Translations under genes and position numbers: made by a program
The notes under the pieces: generated by a model
What the model was told of the DNA's origin: nothing
Seen by the model: only the letters and a program-made list of their open reading frames with translations
The model's database searches: none
Shown here: positions 42,984-54,652 of the stretch, one piece after another
Layout: every line of letters starts with the position of its first letter
Position numbering within the stretch: position 1 is the stretch's first letter
Origin: Paralithodes platypus
Lineage: Eukaryota > Arthropoda > Malacostraca > Decapoda > Lithodidae
NCBI GenBank assembly: GCA_032716605.1
Contig: CM064517.1
Coordinates: 20,415,138-20,479,137 of the forward strand
Direction: 5' to 3'
Length of the DNA: 64,000 nucleotides

Positions 42984-43354
42984 TGTCACCGGCTTGTTTT
43001 TTATATTTTTCTCCTTTTCTCTCTTTCCCTGGCTTGTATCCATTCGGCCCCATTGAGCCAACTATTTTAAGACGTTTATCCCCATCCAGGTGTCGATATC
43101 TTCCTGGCGAGCGATAGCGAGCCAGCATTGTATGGAGGAATCCGGCTTCGCCGGAGACATTTTTCTATCGAAAAATGTACAATTTTAGCTTGCTGTCAAA
43201 AACAAAATATATAAATGGTGGCTCGCTACCGCTCGTCAGGAAAATATTGACACCTGAATGGGGATAAATGTCTTAAAACAGTAGGCTGAATGGGGCCGAA
43301 TGAATACAAGCCAAAGGGAGAGCGAAAGAAAAAAAGCGAGGTGGGCTCCCTTTA
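42984..43354 (+). mobile_element. Family B palindromic MITE
   Basis: GTGTCACCGGCTTG to GGTGGGCTCCCTTTA; both TTAA ends are decayed. The central TCCGGCTTCGCCGGA stem is perfect. Confidence 0.8.
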
Positions 43355-43471
43355 TAATGAAATCTTGGCACTAACATGAAGTAGTACTTTCTTATTTTTC
43401 CGTTAGTTATCGATAAATCAGTTGCTAAGGGATTCCATTTACCGTCTGTTACAAGAAAGCCGAGTCTACAG

Positions 43472-43683
43472 TATAGTCCGTTCATTCTAGGGTGGGCAGA
43501 AATCGTAACCTCTAACCTCTGTAACTCAAAGGGCTAGAGCAAATGAGCTGCCAATTTCCACACATATTCCCTAACCAAGTCTTCCTATTTGGTAGACATA
43601 TTAGCTCGATTACTCTAGTCCTGTTTGAGTTAGGAGAGGTTATAGGATACGATTTCTGCCCAACTTAGAATGGACGGACTATA
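43472..43683. mobile_element. Family F palindromic MITE, subfamily 2
   Basis: TATAGTCCGTTCATTCTAGG to AGAATGGACGGACTATA, with TATA at each end. Closest to 35690-35893. Confidence 0.78.
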
Positions 43684-43689
43684 GTTACC

Positions 43690-44245
43690 GGTATCAATGT
43701 ATTAGTGCTTAGAAAGTATGCCAGAAATAAGATGCCAACCGATAAATGTCTGAGTGTGACTTCATATAGTAGACTATTACCACCTATCTACCTACATATA
43801 CCTACCTTCCTACCTACCAGAACCAAGCATATACAGTAGAATATTACCACCTACTTACCTACCTACTGTTACGACTGACAGTAGAGGCTTCTAGTCCATG
43901 GCCTAACATAGACAATTAAATATTCAGCACCTCCGTAGCCTCAACTCGTAACACAGACTATCGCAACAGAACAGATAATTCATTCGCAACTTCCAGACTC
44001 TCTGGGGACCAAAGGTGCAGACAATCCCTCAACTGGTTCCGTTATACAAACAATGCAAAAACTGGAACCCCTAGTTGTGGTGAAAAGATATCTTGAACCA
44101 CAACTATCATCAACACTCAGTACCGAATGGCAATACTGAAGAGGATTCTTTCTAAAATGCACAAAGAAAAGGAAGCTCTGACTTCATTAATTGAGTTTAG
44201 ATGTGAAGTTGGTTGGTGTAAAAAACATAATTAATCTACGTTAAT
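43690..44245. other. No gene; array seed and SINE tail
   Basis: 43773-43870 has CTATTACCACCTATCTACCT and AATATTACCACCTACTTACC, diverged relatives of the 30-bp array at 46607. 44188-44230 repeats the tail of the SINE at 8050 (GACTTCATTAATTGAGTTTA). Confidence 0.5.
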
Positions 44246-44253
44246 AGAATTAC

Positions 44254-44871
44254 GGTAAACCTGACTTTTTGGACCGACAGCGATTTCAGTAAGTTTTAGT
44301 TTGTATATTTTAATTTTTCCTTCAGATATAGTGTTGTTATATACTGAAGAAGAGCTGAAATGAGTATTTACCCATTATCCAACAATCTAAAAACACGCCC
44401 CCTACTAGTACTGCTCGGATTTCACGGGTTGGAGTGGGTAGCCTAATATCTTATGTTATAAAAATAGTAAACTTTGGGAAGACATTAGCCTAACCAAACA
44501 ACCTTACCTAACCTATCCTAGTATTATGGGTGGGGTCTGCCGCCCCCACACCCCTGCTGGTTGGGTTAGGCTTTTTATTTTATTTTTTATTTTTTTTAAT
44601 GTGCAAGGCTATTAGCCTAACCTAACAACCTTACCTAACCTAACCTAGTATATGGGTGGGGGCTGCTGCCCCCACACCCCCGCTGGTTGGGTACTGGCTC
44701 AAAAACTGATTGTTTTACAGTATACTGTATTTTAGCGTTTTTGGTTTTTCTCCCTTATAACACATTTCAGCTCTTAATGAAATATATAGCAATGATGTAT
44801 ATGCTCTACCGGACCTATTAGGCCTAACAAGATCGATGGGCTAACTGTCGGTCCAAAACATCAGTATAACC
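44254..44871 (+). mobile_element. GGT...ACC DNA transposon (family H2), 618 bp
   Basis: GGTAAACCTGACTTTTTGGA to CAAAACATCAGTATAACC. Exact 8-bp duplications AGAATTAC at 44246-44253 and 44872-44879. Two CCTAACC plus hairpin modules at about 44490-44560 and 44612-44690, each followed by CGCTGGTTGGGT. No transposase frame. Confidence 0.9.
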
Positions 44872-44879
44872 AGAATTAC

Positions 44880-45387
44880 GGTAAATACATGCCAACAATG
44901 AATGCAAAAATAACCAATCAAGTATCAAGCATAAACAAATGAATCACGATTCAAAGAAACACCTATCAACCACCACCCACCTAAGCTCATCCTAACAAGC
45001 GTTGAGGCGTCTTAAGCCGACTTCAACTCAACGGGTTTTTATAATTGTGCCAGTGCTCGTGCTAAGCGGAGAAATAATACCCAGGTAGGCAACACAGCCT
45101 ACCTGCAGCGCACTGCAACACAAATATAAAACGCCAAAGTCTATTTTGTCCGGACTATTAGCCTGCCTGGCCAAGTAATCCTCCCTGTAACTGAAGACTA
45201 ATGAAGTCCTCGACCCTCTACTTCGAACCAGGCGCCCTAATAGTCTGGACCCCTAACTAAAACAATGCATATGAAAAAATAATGATTGGCTGGGATCAAC
45301 ACAAACCTCTGCAGGAATAACAAGAACATAATAAAGAGTACTATAAGTATAGGTCCAGATATTATGCCGGAGAGTGATAAGATATAG
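44880..45387. other. Nothing recognised
   Basis: No repeat, RNA or coding signal found in about 500 bases. Confidence 0.5.
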
Positions 45388-45395
45388 CCTCTTAC

Positions 45396-45574
45396 GGTAT
45401 AAGCCTGTGTAGCGGGTGGACCTGAACTTATATCTCAATAATTTGGTAATGTTACAATATATTTTTAAATTTTACATTCATAAATAGTCCACTCTAGGTT
45501 AGATTTTGGTTAAAGATATTGTTCAATGGGCATCTGAAAAAAACCCAGTTCCACCCGCTACACAGGATCTTACC
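45396..45574. mobile_element. GGT...ACC foldback element (family L), second copy
   Basis: GGTATAAGCCTGTGTAGCGG to CCGCTACACAGGATCTTACC, the reverse orientation of 18036-18240. The CCTAACC tract is reduced to CTAGGTTAGATTTTGG. Flanks CCTCTTAC and CCTCCACC match at only 5 of 8 bases. Confidence 0.7.
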
Positions 45575-45582
45575 CCTCCACC

Positions 45583-46350
45583 AATACCGAAATATACTGG
45601 CCCTACCACACCTTAACAAGGCCAAGGTTTGCGGCTCTTCTAAGACTACCTAAAAAAAGAAGGGAGAAACACATATGGAAAAACAACAAAATATGCAGGG
45701 ACACACAAGCCACACACACGCCCTTAGAATCTTTGGGCTGTTATGTTAAAATGCCAATGGAATAAATAATAGAGAAGCAAGAGATAGATGTTTCTCTCTT
45801 GAAAGCTAAATGCGGACTGACTAGCGTCCAGCTGGTACATACTGACACCAACAGATGGCTCCGCTTGAACCAGCTTGGCAAATGGTTCTTTATGCATAAT
45901 GCAATTCTTACTTAAATAATGCAACCTAGGATTAAACAACTAAATACAAAATGTATGCAATGCATAAAATATACGCATTGTGTCAATGTATTACTAATAT
46001 ACCCCAATAATACTAATAAACAAATAAACCATCTGCAGACGACAGCCACTGAGAATGGGAACTCACAGTGACCACGTCATTGAACGAAATAATATTAATT
46101 TGAAACAGACGATAATATACGGATATATATCTCTCACTGCTTCACACCGTACGGTTGATCATTGCTTCACGCAGTATTGAAAGTACCGCAAGACGGTATG
46201 ATACATTCACCATGTGAATATATTACCAATGCAACATAGTAAATTATGAACATAATTATATTAACTAAATTAGTTATTTGTATTTCAGACATTGGTGCCT
46301 TCAATGTACAACAATACACTAGGAAACCAGCAATGACTCATTCAATAGCC
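45583..46350. other. Nothing recognised
   Basis: AT-rich, no open frame or repeat that I can support. Confidence 0.5.
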
Positions 46351-46549
46351 TATAGTCTATTCGCTGTAAGTAGGCGAGAAGTCATGACCTTTATCCTCTG
46401 TAACTCAAAAAGGGCTTGAGCAAATTGGCTGTATATTCCCTAGCTGGCCCTTCCCAAATAGTAGAAATTTTAGTTCGATTCGTCTAGTTGTTTTGGAGTT
46501 ACAGAGATTAGAGGTCATGATTTTTCGCCTACTTACAACGAATAGACTA
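46351..46549. mobile_element. Family F palindromic MITE, subfamily 1
   Basis: TATAGTCTATTCGCTGTAAG to CTTACAACGAATAGACTAA, arms about 55 bp. Confidence 0.77.
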
Positions 46550-46606
46550 ACCATTGGAAGAACAGTAAACCTTCCTACTTACCAACCAAATACAATTATA
46601 TAAAGT

Positions 46607-47510
46607 AGATTATATTACCACCTACTTACCTTAGTGGGATTATATTATTACCACCTACTTACCTTAGTGGGATTATATTACCACCTACTTACCTTAGTGG
46701 GATTATATTATTACCACCTACTTACCTTAGTGGGATTATATTACCACCTACTTACCTTAGTGGGATTATATTACCACCTACTTACCTTAGTGGGATTAAT
46801 GATGATTATATTACCACCTACTTACCTTAGTGGGATTATATTATTACCACCTACTTACCTTAGTGGGATTATATTACCACCTACTTACCTTAGTGGGATT
46901 ATATTATTACCACCTACTTACCTTAGTGGGATTATATTACCACCTACTTACCTTAGTGGGATTATATTATTACCACCTACTTACCTTAGTGGGATTATAT
47001 TACCACCTACTTACCTTAGTGGGATTATATTACCACCTACTTACCTTAGTGGGATTATATTACCACCTACTTACCTTAGTGGGATTAATGATGATTATAT
47101 TACCACCTACTTACCTTAGTGGGATTATATTATTACCACCTACTTACCTTAGTGGGATTATATTACCACCTACTTACCTTACTGGGATTATATTACCACC
47201 TACTTACCTTAGTGGGATTAATGATGATTATATTACCACCTACTTACCTTAGTAGGATTAATGATGATTATATTACCACCTACATACCTTAGTGGGATTA
47301 ATGATGATTATATTACCACCTACTTACCTTAGTGGGATTAATGATGATTATATTACCACCTACTTACCTTAGTGGGATTAATGATGATTATATTACCACC
47401 TACTTACCTTAGTGGGATTATATTACCACCTACTTACCTTAGTGGGATTATATTACCACCTACTTACCTTAGTGGGATTATATTACCACCTACTTACCTT
47501 AGTGGGACTT
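46607..47510 (+). repeat. Mixed 30/33/40-bp tandem array
   Basis: Units share TACCACCTACTTACCTTAGT + GGGAT and differ by a TTA insertion (33 bp) or an AATGATGATTA insertion (40 bp). The three types alternate in the left two-thirds; 40-bp units run together at 47210-47400. Frames reading YYHLLTLVG or ILPPTYLSG repeats are array artefacts. Confidence 0.93.
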
Positions 47511-48158
47511 ATGATGATTAGATATACCTTCATCATTTTGTACCCTTATTAAAGCCGTGGGTGGCCACACACACACATCATTATTGTTTTATATCAATGC
47601 TCCCTTACATTATTGAATGCATGTAATTCACTCACTTGATCGTCTAGGGAAATCCACGCAATGCGAGCTAAGCTCATTATTATCGCGCCTCTTTAACTGG
47701 GAATGTATTGCGTGAAATGCATGTTAAGTGTTTATGTATCGTTGGAATGGCTGTGGATGTGTGTGTAGTCTGTATTTTAGCCAATTGGCGACATCTGGAA
47801 ACGAAGGCTTAGGGTTAATCTGTAAGGTGTGTGTGTGTGTGCGTGTGTGCTTACCTGATTAATAATGAGGCTAGTTAGCATCCTGAATATTTGTTCTATT
47901 TTTGTTTATCTATATACTGTATGTATCATTATCTATATAACAATTAGATAGACAGCAACATATGGGGAACATTATGCACTGATATTGGCGATTAGAACTG
48001 CAGTGTATTATTAAAGATAATATAATTATTATGAATATTTAACTCTGCAGCTGCCTGACCAGAGCTAATGAGAAAGAAGTTGCCTAAAAGAAATCGTTCA
48101 TTTGATCTGCCTTCAGGACACGCTCCAGCATTTTTACCTCATCCCACTAAGTAGTTTC
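47511..48158. other. No gene; (GT)n near 47828
   Basis: A short GT run and AT-rich sequence only. Confidence 0.5.
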
Positions 48159-48535
48159 TTAAGGGAGCCCACCTCGCTTTTTTGGTCTTTCTCTTCCTCT
48201 CTCTTTGGCTTGTATCCATTCGGCCTTATTCAGCCTACTGTTTAAGACGTTTAACCCCATCCAGGTATCAATAATTTCCAGGCGAGTGGTAGCGAGCCAA
48301 CATATATATATTTTTGTTTTGACAGCAAGCTAAATTTGTAAAATTGTCGATAGAAAAATTTCTCCGGCGAAGCCGGATTTCACCATACAATGGTCGCTAT
48401 CGCTCGCCAGGAAGAAATCGACACCTGGATGGGGATAAACGTCCTGAAACAGTTGGCTGAGTGGGGCCGAATGGATACAAACCAGGGAAAGAGAGAAAAG
48501 GAGAGAAAGATAAAAAAAAAACGGTGACCCCCTAA
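48159..48535 (-). mobile_element. Family B palindromic MITE
   Basis: TTAAGGGAGCCCACCTCG to ACGGTGACCCCCTAA; the right TTAA reads CTAA. Stem TCCGGCGAAGCCGGA perfect. Confidence 0.83.
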
Positions 48536-49041
48536 AGTGGTTATTGTATTTATGTGTGTAACTACCTCACAACCTTTCTCTGCACTTGTGTTGCGTCTAC
48601 AGTAGTTTAATATTTGTTACTGACAATTGGTACATTCTGTGTCTTGGTCTATATGTCCGTATGTGTGTTGTCTGCTTGTCTGACTATCTATATATCTGAT
48701 TGTAATAATAATAATAATAATAATAATAATCGATTTATGTCTGCCTGTCAGTCTGCTTGTCTGCATCTCTGTGAACTTTTCTATCCATAATTCTGTCAGT
48801 CTATATTATTACTCTATCTGTCTTCCCTCCTTCCATCATATATTTGACCAACCTTCCACACCACTCCTTCCCTCTCACCACCTTCACCACAGATCACCCC
48901 TACCCACTTATCTTCCCCACCACCTAAACATCACCCCACTCTCTCATTAGGAGTACTGTACAGTAACTTGAACACGTATCATTACCCAGATTAGAGGCAA
49001 CTTGGTGGGTTCGGCGGCGTGGGAATCGGAGAGAGAGAGAG
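48536..49041. other. No gene; (AAT)n and pyrimidine-rich sequence
   Basis: An AAT microsatellite at 48702-48730, then CT/AC-rich sequence with GTCTGYCTGTC motifs. No recognised element. Confidence 0.5.
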
Positions 49042-49255
49042 AGTACAAAGGATTACACAGGAGTACAAAGGAAATCAAGCAACAACAGGTCTTGCGACCC
49101 CTCTACGTTGCTTGTCCTCCAAAACACTGAGGATCAAATGTCGAAACAGTGGTTTAGAGTGGGTAAGAGAAAATTGGAAAGGGAACTACTGCCCTGGAAC
49201 CAATGTTCGTGGCAGGATTAGGATGTTAGTAGGGGACAACTGGGTTAGTTACATA
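49042..49255 (-). mobile_element. 3' scrap of the CR1-like LINE
   Basis: The reverse complement matches the 3' region at about 24400-24611: GAGTACAAAGGAAATCAAGC, CCTCCAAAACACTGAGGATC, AACAGTGGTTTAGAGTGGGT, ACTGCCCTGGAACCAATGTT. No coding part remains. The 82-residue plus-strand frame is antisense to this UTR. Confidence 0.85.
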
Positions 49256-49517
49256 ACACAGTTATAAGTGATCTTTCTTATATCTGGGAAAAAAGAGAGT
49301 AACATCTTAGTCATTCACATACCCAATAAGCCTTGATGAATCTGCGGGGGGAATAAAATATAGTTATTAATTTAGAAGCGCAGTCAGTCGTGGGTTTGAG
49401 GCAAGATATTTGTCAATGCGAAGTTTAAAAGAATCAACGGTGCTGCAGTCTGTAACGTCTTGGGGAAGCTAATAGTTTACCATTTGGGAAGGGTCAGCCA
49501 GGGAATAGGTGTGAAAA

Positions 49518-49585
49518 TGTACAGCCCATTTGCTCTAGCCCTTTATGAGTTACTGAGGATAGGGTTCCTGATTTCTGGATTACCT
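49518..49585 (-). mobile_element. Family F fragment
   Basis: CCATTTGCTCTAGCCCTTTA, GAGTTACTGAGGATAGGGTT and CTGATTTCT are the reverse of the F left arm. It abuts the poly-A side of the Jockey-like LINE. Confidence 0.55.
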
Positions 49586-49587
49586 TT

Positions 49588-50811
49588 TTTCTTTTTTCTT
49601 TTTTTTCTATGTGAATGAGGGAGACAAAAGGCATAACTGCCTGCAGCGAGTGCCTGCCCCAGATTTCAAAGAGTGATAGGGCCGAAATCAAGGGACATTC
49701 GTTCTAAAATGCCTGGACACACGGAGTTTGAAGCAATTTAAGTCATAGGAAGAGGGAAAGACTTATTCTGGGAGAGAGTTCCAGAGCTCAGCAGTTGAAT
49801 AGAAGAAAGTCTGAGAATAGCGTTTCACTCTTGGGTTGGAGAGTTGCACAGAGTAGGGGTGGGATTGTGTTGCAAGGCGGGTACTACGTACCCTACGTAG
49901 AGGAGATGGTATACACTGGGAAAGCTCCGAGGAACACTGATTATTGTAGTAGCGATAGAATAGTGAGAGAGATTCAACATTGCGACGAAGAGAGAGAGAT
50001 TGCAGAGAGTTGGTGAGTGGACGGGAGTTAATGATACGAAAGGCTTTCCTTTCTACTTTATCTAGGAGTGCGGTGTGAGAGGATCCTCCCCTCACTTGTG
50101 AACAATACTCAATACAAGGACGCACTTTGCCCCTGTACAGAGCAAGTAGCTGCGCAGGGATAAAGAACCCCTTGAGACGGTTGACCACACCCAGCTTCTG
50201 AGAGGCTGCCTTAGCGAGACTGGTAATATGGTCTTTCCAAGTGAGAGCAGAAGAAAAAGAGACACCGAGAACATTGAGGGAAGATGAAGGGTTGATTTTT
50301 GTATTGTTGAAGAATAAGGGATAGTCCTCTGGAGGTTCCTGACGGTAGTAAGATGGCTAAATTGAGTTTTGGAAGCATTAAATGTAACACGGTTTTCTCT
50401 ACCCCAATTGGAAATAGTAGCTAGATCAGAAGATAAGCATTTTATGGCTTCATTACGTTTACTTTTGAGGGACTGCTGGCTGGGGCGTTCTGGAAAACTA
50501 ATTGAGTGATGTAAAGTAGAGTCGTCTGCATCTGCATGGATGGGACTAGATGTACAGTTGAGAAGATCATTTATGAAAATTAGAAAGAGAATAGGAGATA
50601 GGACAGAACCCTGAGGAACACCGGAGTTGATAGGATGAGGAATTGAGCGATGGCCATCCACAACCGCAGCTATGAAACGGCCGGAAAGGAAATTAGAGAC
50701 AAAGGCACAGATGGAGGGACAGAAACCGAAGGAGAGCAATTTGGAAATTAAAGATAATATGTGCCAGACTCTATCGAAGGCCTTCGATATGTCTAGTGCA
50801 ACAGAAAAAGT
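49588..50811 (-). pseudogene. Jockey-like LINE reverse transcriptase, 5' truncated
   Basis: Minus-strand pieces: from 50811 'DISKAFDRVWH', FGFCPSICAFVSNFLSGRF, NSGVPQGSVLSPILFLIFIN, then HADADDSTLHHS, where YADD has become DADD. Another frame has LLALYRGKVRPCIEYCSQV, LDKVERKAFRIINSRPL, SLFYRYYNNQCSSELSQC and FFYSTAELWNSLPE. Frameshifts around 50100-50340 split it. The 3' end is an A-rich tail (minus strand of 49588-49608). Same family as 54802-56416. Confidence 0.85.
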
Positions 50812-51113
50812 CTACCTACATAGAAACAGGGTATAATACTGTAGCATCATTCATGTATTAGGCCTACTACTTGGATTGTTATTTTTGTTTTCTTTCTTCA
50901 AAAGCCTTCTATGTTTATTTATTCTATCACTATGATTTACTTAATATTTTTCATATGTTTGTGAAATTGCGAATTTTGCCGTCTGTATATTTGGTGTGTT
51001 TTTTATATTAGTTATTGATGTTAACTTTTGGATTGACAAAGTGTTTATTATATTTTACTGTTGACTTATATAGTCCCATTTATACTTGGATGTTATATCC
51101 TATATTCATCCCT
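50812..51113. other. Nothing recognised
   Basis: AT-rich; no element or gene supported. Confidence 0.45.
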
Positions 51114-51235
51114 TCTGTACCGTCGACGTCTTTTATCCTGGCTATGTTCAGACGATTTTATGTAACTTGTGAAGGATATGTGGTAGCTAAAGGGATTACT
51201 TGAGATAGCTTGTAGGCATTTAAATTAATTGGTAG
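51114..51235. mobile_element. Family C MITE, left half
   Basis: CCCTTCTGTACCGTCGACGT, TTCAGACGATTTTATGTAAC and GATTACTTGAGATAGCTTG; the right half is lost next to a (TA)n run at 51249-51313. Confidence 0.55.
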
Positions 51236-51246
51236 ACGTATATATG

Positions 51247-51248
<2 letters not shown>

Positions 51249-51313
<65 letters not shown>
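51249..51313. repeat. (TA)n microsatellite
   Basis: About 32 TA units. A C run lies at 51424-51436 and a second TA run at 51858-51879. Confidence 0.97.
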
Positions 51314-51316
<3 letters not shown>

Positions 51317-53297
51317 GATGTGAGGAGGAGAGCAGTGCAGAGACGAGAGAGAGTAGAGGAGTGAGAGGACAAACTAATGGGGTAGGCATAACAGAGAGCA
51401 AATGATTAACTTATCATCGCCTCCCCCCCCCCCCCCGGCATTGCAACACCTAAAGATCTGTCGAATTATGGGGATAGGGCCGCTCGAGTTATGAGTTGTG
51501 GGGGTAATGGCCGAGAATACCTCACAGCTAGGTGTTTGCAAAACAGTAACCCTCTGTCCTACACCACCATGTTGCTCCATCGTGTGACTCCATCTCCACT
51601 CGATATCGCCATCTGACTCCGTCTCCCCTCAACATCTCCGTGTGACTCCATAAGTCTTGCCCAAAAATCCTGGGTAGGGAAGTTGGGACACTCATAAGGA
51701 AGTTTGGACAGAATAGTTTGCCCTGGGGTGTGGACGGAAGTGAAGGTGCCTCTCCATCCATGGGCCACTCCTCTGCTGTTCGTCTGTCTACCTGTCTGAG
51801 TGACTATCTCTGTGAGTAGAGTGTGAAGTGACTTTACGTAAGAAACGCGAGACAGTTATATATATATATATATATATAATATACGTGTGTATAAACGTAT
51901 ACTTTTATTTGTGTTTGGAGTCTACTATGAATACCAGTGCTTTATACGTGTTCTCATAGGCCTTTCACTAATTTGTGAGACTTGTATTTTAGACTCATAT
52001 GTGAGTGTTTTATTTGGTGGTGTTTTAATGTGTATTTGAGATTGTTAGGTACTCCAATATATCCAACTATTACTCCATGAATTACTTAAACACTAGAATA
52101 CATATTTAAAGTATATCTCACTATTATAACCTTAATACAACTACTCATATTAGTAATCATAATATTTCTTACACCGACTGTATATGATGGAGGCAAGTGG
52201 TACTGGGCGCCTAGAATCTGAGGTTTAAGTAGACGTCAGCTTCTAGTCAGCATTCCCGAGATCTCACAATAGAGTTGGTTACACGTGACCGCTCTGATGG
52301 AAAGTTACCCAGAACAGGTCACGTTGGAAGCCACACCTTATGACGTCATTATTGACAGGTACTAGGATTGGTCGTGAAGTACACGTGAATGATAATGAGT
52401 GGATTTACGTCATAAAGAGGGGCGTAACCTAACATAATATAAGGTGGGTACCCAGAGAGCGAGGTAGAAACAAGAGAGACCCCGGCTCGCTCATCGAAGG
52501 GTCAGAGGTTAGCTCCGTGTGTGATAACCAGACTATATAACATACTTGAATTAATCGTACTGATACAAATACTTATACAATCAATATATTAGTGTACTTC
52601 TGAATAAGTCTTAAGATATCTTTTATTATACTATTCTTAATTATTCTCAAGTTTCATTTACCTAACCTTACCATTTATCTAACATTCATTTGAGTTATCT
52701 AATTAATCCCAGGGTAATCCTGTGATGGTGGCAGCATATATATAGGGGAATTGATACCATTATTAACCCTATTCTCTTAAGCTTACAAGATCATAATTCC
52801 AGTGCTTTAATTCAATTTTTTTTTTAGTAAAATCATTAATGCAGTCATTAACAATCATTGTTGTTCCATTCAGTTATTCTTCTAGTTCATAGTTAATTTT
52901 AGATTAAATAATACAAAATTAATGGTGTTTAATATCATCCTTTTTAGTGATAATTCATATCTTTTAACTTCAGTTAGTTACCTTTTTGGGGTAGTGTACA
53001 AGTCAGGTAGTGTGTTGCCGTTGGTATTATTTCATTCTCTTGGGTAATATCAATGTAGGCCGTAACAAGAAATTGGCGACCTTGCCAGGATTTTACGAGC
53101 TTGTAGGCTCCCCGTATTTAGGACTTGTCTTTTTTCTGTGACTGTCCTCAGGGACTCAAACTCAAGATTATTTAATATATATATATATTCTGGCTGTAGA
53201 CTGATAGCTTAATAGATAGATAGATAAACTTGGATGGAAATCATAGGAATATTCTTTAATTTTATACTTTTATTATATTTTATTATATTATTATTAT
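51314..53297. other. Unassigned 2 kb with a promoter-like cluster and LTR-leader-like motifs
   Basis: No coding frame. At 52340-52440: TATGACGTCATTATTGAC (CRE), GGATTGGTCG (inverted CCAAT), TTTACGTCATAAAG, then CATAATATAAGGTGGG (TATA-like). Further on, GTGATGGTGGCAGC (about 52721) and CGTAACAAGAAATTGGCGAC + CTTGCCAGGA (about 53070-53094) resemble the LTR-end and primer-site region of Gypsy-type elements. No gag-pol follows. A decayed or solo LTR is possible. Confidence 0.3.
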
Positions 53298-53903
53298 CGG
53301 GTAGATGGGACTCATTAGCCTTGGTCGGCAACTCAGCTAGGGCAGACCTTATAAAATCCAGGTGGATGGGACTCATCAGCCTTGGTCTGCAACCTGTCTA
53401 GGGGAGTAAACCTGATACAAATCAGTACTGCTTACATAAGGGTAAAGCAGATTAGTGGATGGACTAGCCAAACACCACTAGAAAAATAGTGCTAAAATGA
53501 TACATACAGGGCGTCGGGGTCGGATGGGTCCTAGATTTCAATCCTATAAGTCCTTTAGTAAACTGGCATGGATTATCCCTTTTACAGGGGATGGGTCCCC
53601 TTGGGGGCCTTCTGTGTATGGCCACCCTTATTAACCCTTCCACGCATTTATGACGCAGAGGTTGCCAGATTAGCAATAAGAAATAGAGTTCTCTCACTCT
53701 TATAATTACCTCTCCAAAATTAGTTTTCTGCCCACAGCTAACTCAAAGACAACTGCAGAGGTTGAAGTAACTAAACTAAAGGTTTCTAAATACCCCTGAT
53801 GGTAACAAAGGCTTTAAAGTATCCCCAATAGGCTCAAAATCGCGTCATATATCGGAGAGGGTTAAGGGGAGTAAGGCATTCGGCAATAGATAGATAGATA
53901 GAT
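53298..53903 (+). mobile_element. Retroposon K with (TAGA)n tail, split by family D
   Basis: CGGGTAGATGGGACTCATTA, the internal 65-bp duplication, TGTGTATGGCCACCCTTA, then after the D insertion GGGGAGTAAGGCATTCGGCA and ATAGATAGATAGA. Comparison with 40746-41130 shows D entered at the junction CCCTTA/AGGGGAG. Confidence 0.77.
53631..53875 (+). mobile_element. Family D MITE, nested in retroposon K
   Basis: TTAACCCTTCCACGCATTTA to ATCGGAGAGGGTTAA. Very similar to the copy 100 bases downstream. Confidence 0.82.
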
Positions 53904-53977
53904 TATTGTTTCTTCGCACCCATCTCGAGAAACTTACAAATCCTAGAGTAAATCCTATATACAATTATACACACGTC

Positions 53978-54212
53978 TTAACCCTCTCACATCCTTATGA
54001 TGCAGAGGTTGCCAGATTAGCAATAAGAAATAGATTACTCTCACTCTTATAATTACCTCTCCAAAATTAGTTTTCTGCCCACAGCTAACTCAAAGACAAC
54101 TGCAGAGGTTGAAGTAAATAAACTAAAGGTTTATAAATACCCCAGACGGTAACAAAGGCTTTAAAGTATCCCTAATAGGCTCAAAAATTGCGTCAGGACG
54201 TGAGAGGGTTAA
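53978..54212 (+). mobile_element. Family D MITE
   Basis: TTAACCCTCTCACATCCTTA to AGGACGTGAGAGGGTTAA. The best-preserved D termini (CCCTCTCAC / GTGAGAGGG). Confidence 0.85.
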
Positions 54213-54396
54213 TATACTGGTCGTCTATCCTGTCCTACTATAGAACTGGCCTTAAGTACACGGTCATTCCGTTTATCTAACTACTAATCCTTTCTTGCAC
54301 TATGGAAGAAATGAAGTTATATAAACATATAACCCTTTATGAATAGTCTCGATCGCAAATATTTCCAAATCTTATAATATATTTGTCCATTGGGAT

Positions 54397-54606
54397 TTAA
54401 CCCCTTCAGCACGATGACGTCTTTTTACTTGTTTTTCTTGCTAAAGTTACACAATTGTATGCAGTTTAAAACGGATCTATGTTATTCAGAGGGTTTAATG
54501 AGATTGTATTTACCCCTTTGAGTCCTAGTAGTAGATTATATGCTACAGAAAAACATCAATTGTAACCAGAACAAGATAAAAAATACGTCATCATGGTGAA
54601 AGGGTA
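54397..54606. mobile_element. Family C MITE
   Basis: TTAACCCCTTCAGCACGATG to CATCATGGTGAAAGGGTAA. Closest to 9026-9270. Confidence 0.7.
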
Positions 54607-54652
54607 AAGAATTGTTGCTAATTATAACAACAGTCAACTCTACTCAGCTGTA

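Noticed and set aside
46634..47252. Frames of 161 and 140 residues in the 30/33/40-bp array
   Set aside because: Artefact of unit lengths; the sequence of units, not codons, is conserved.
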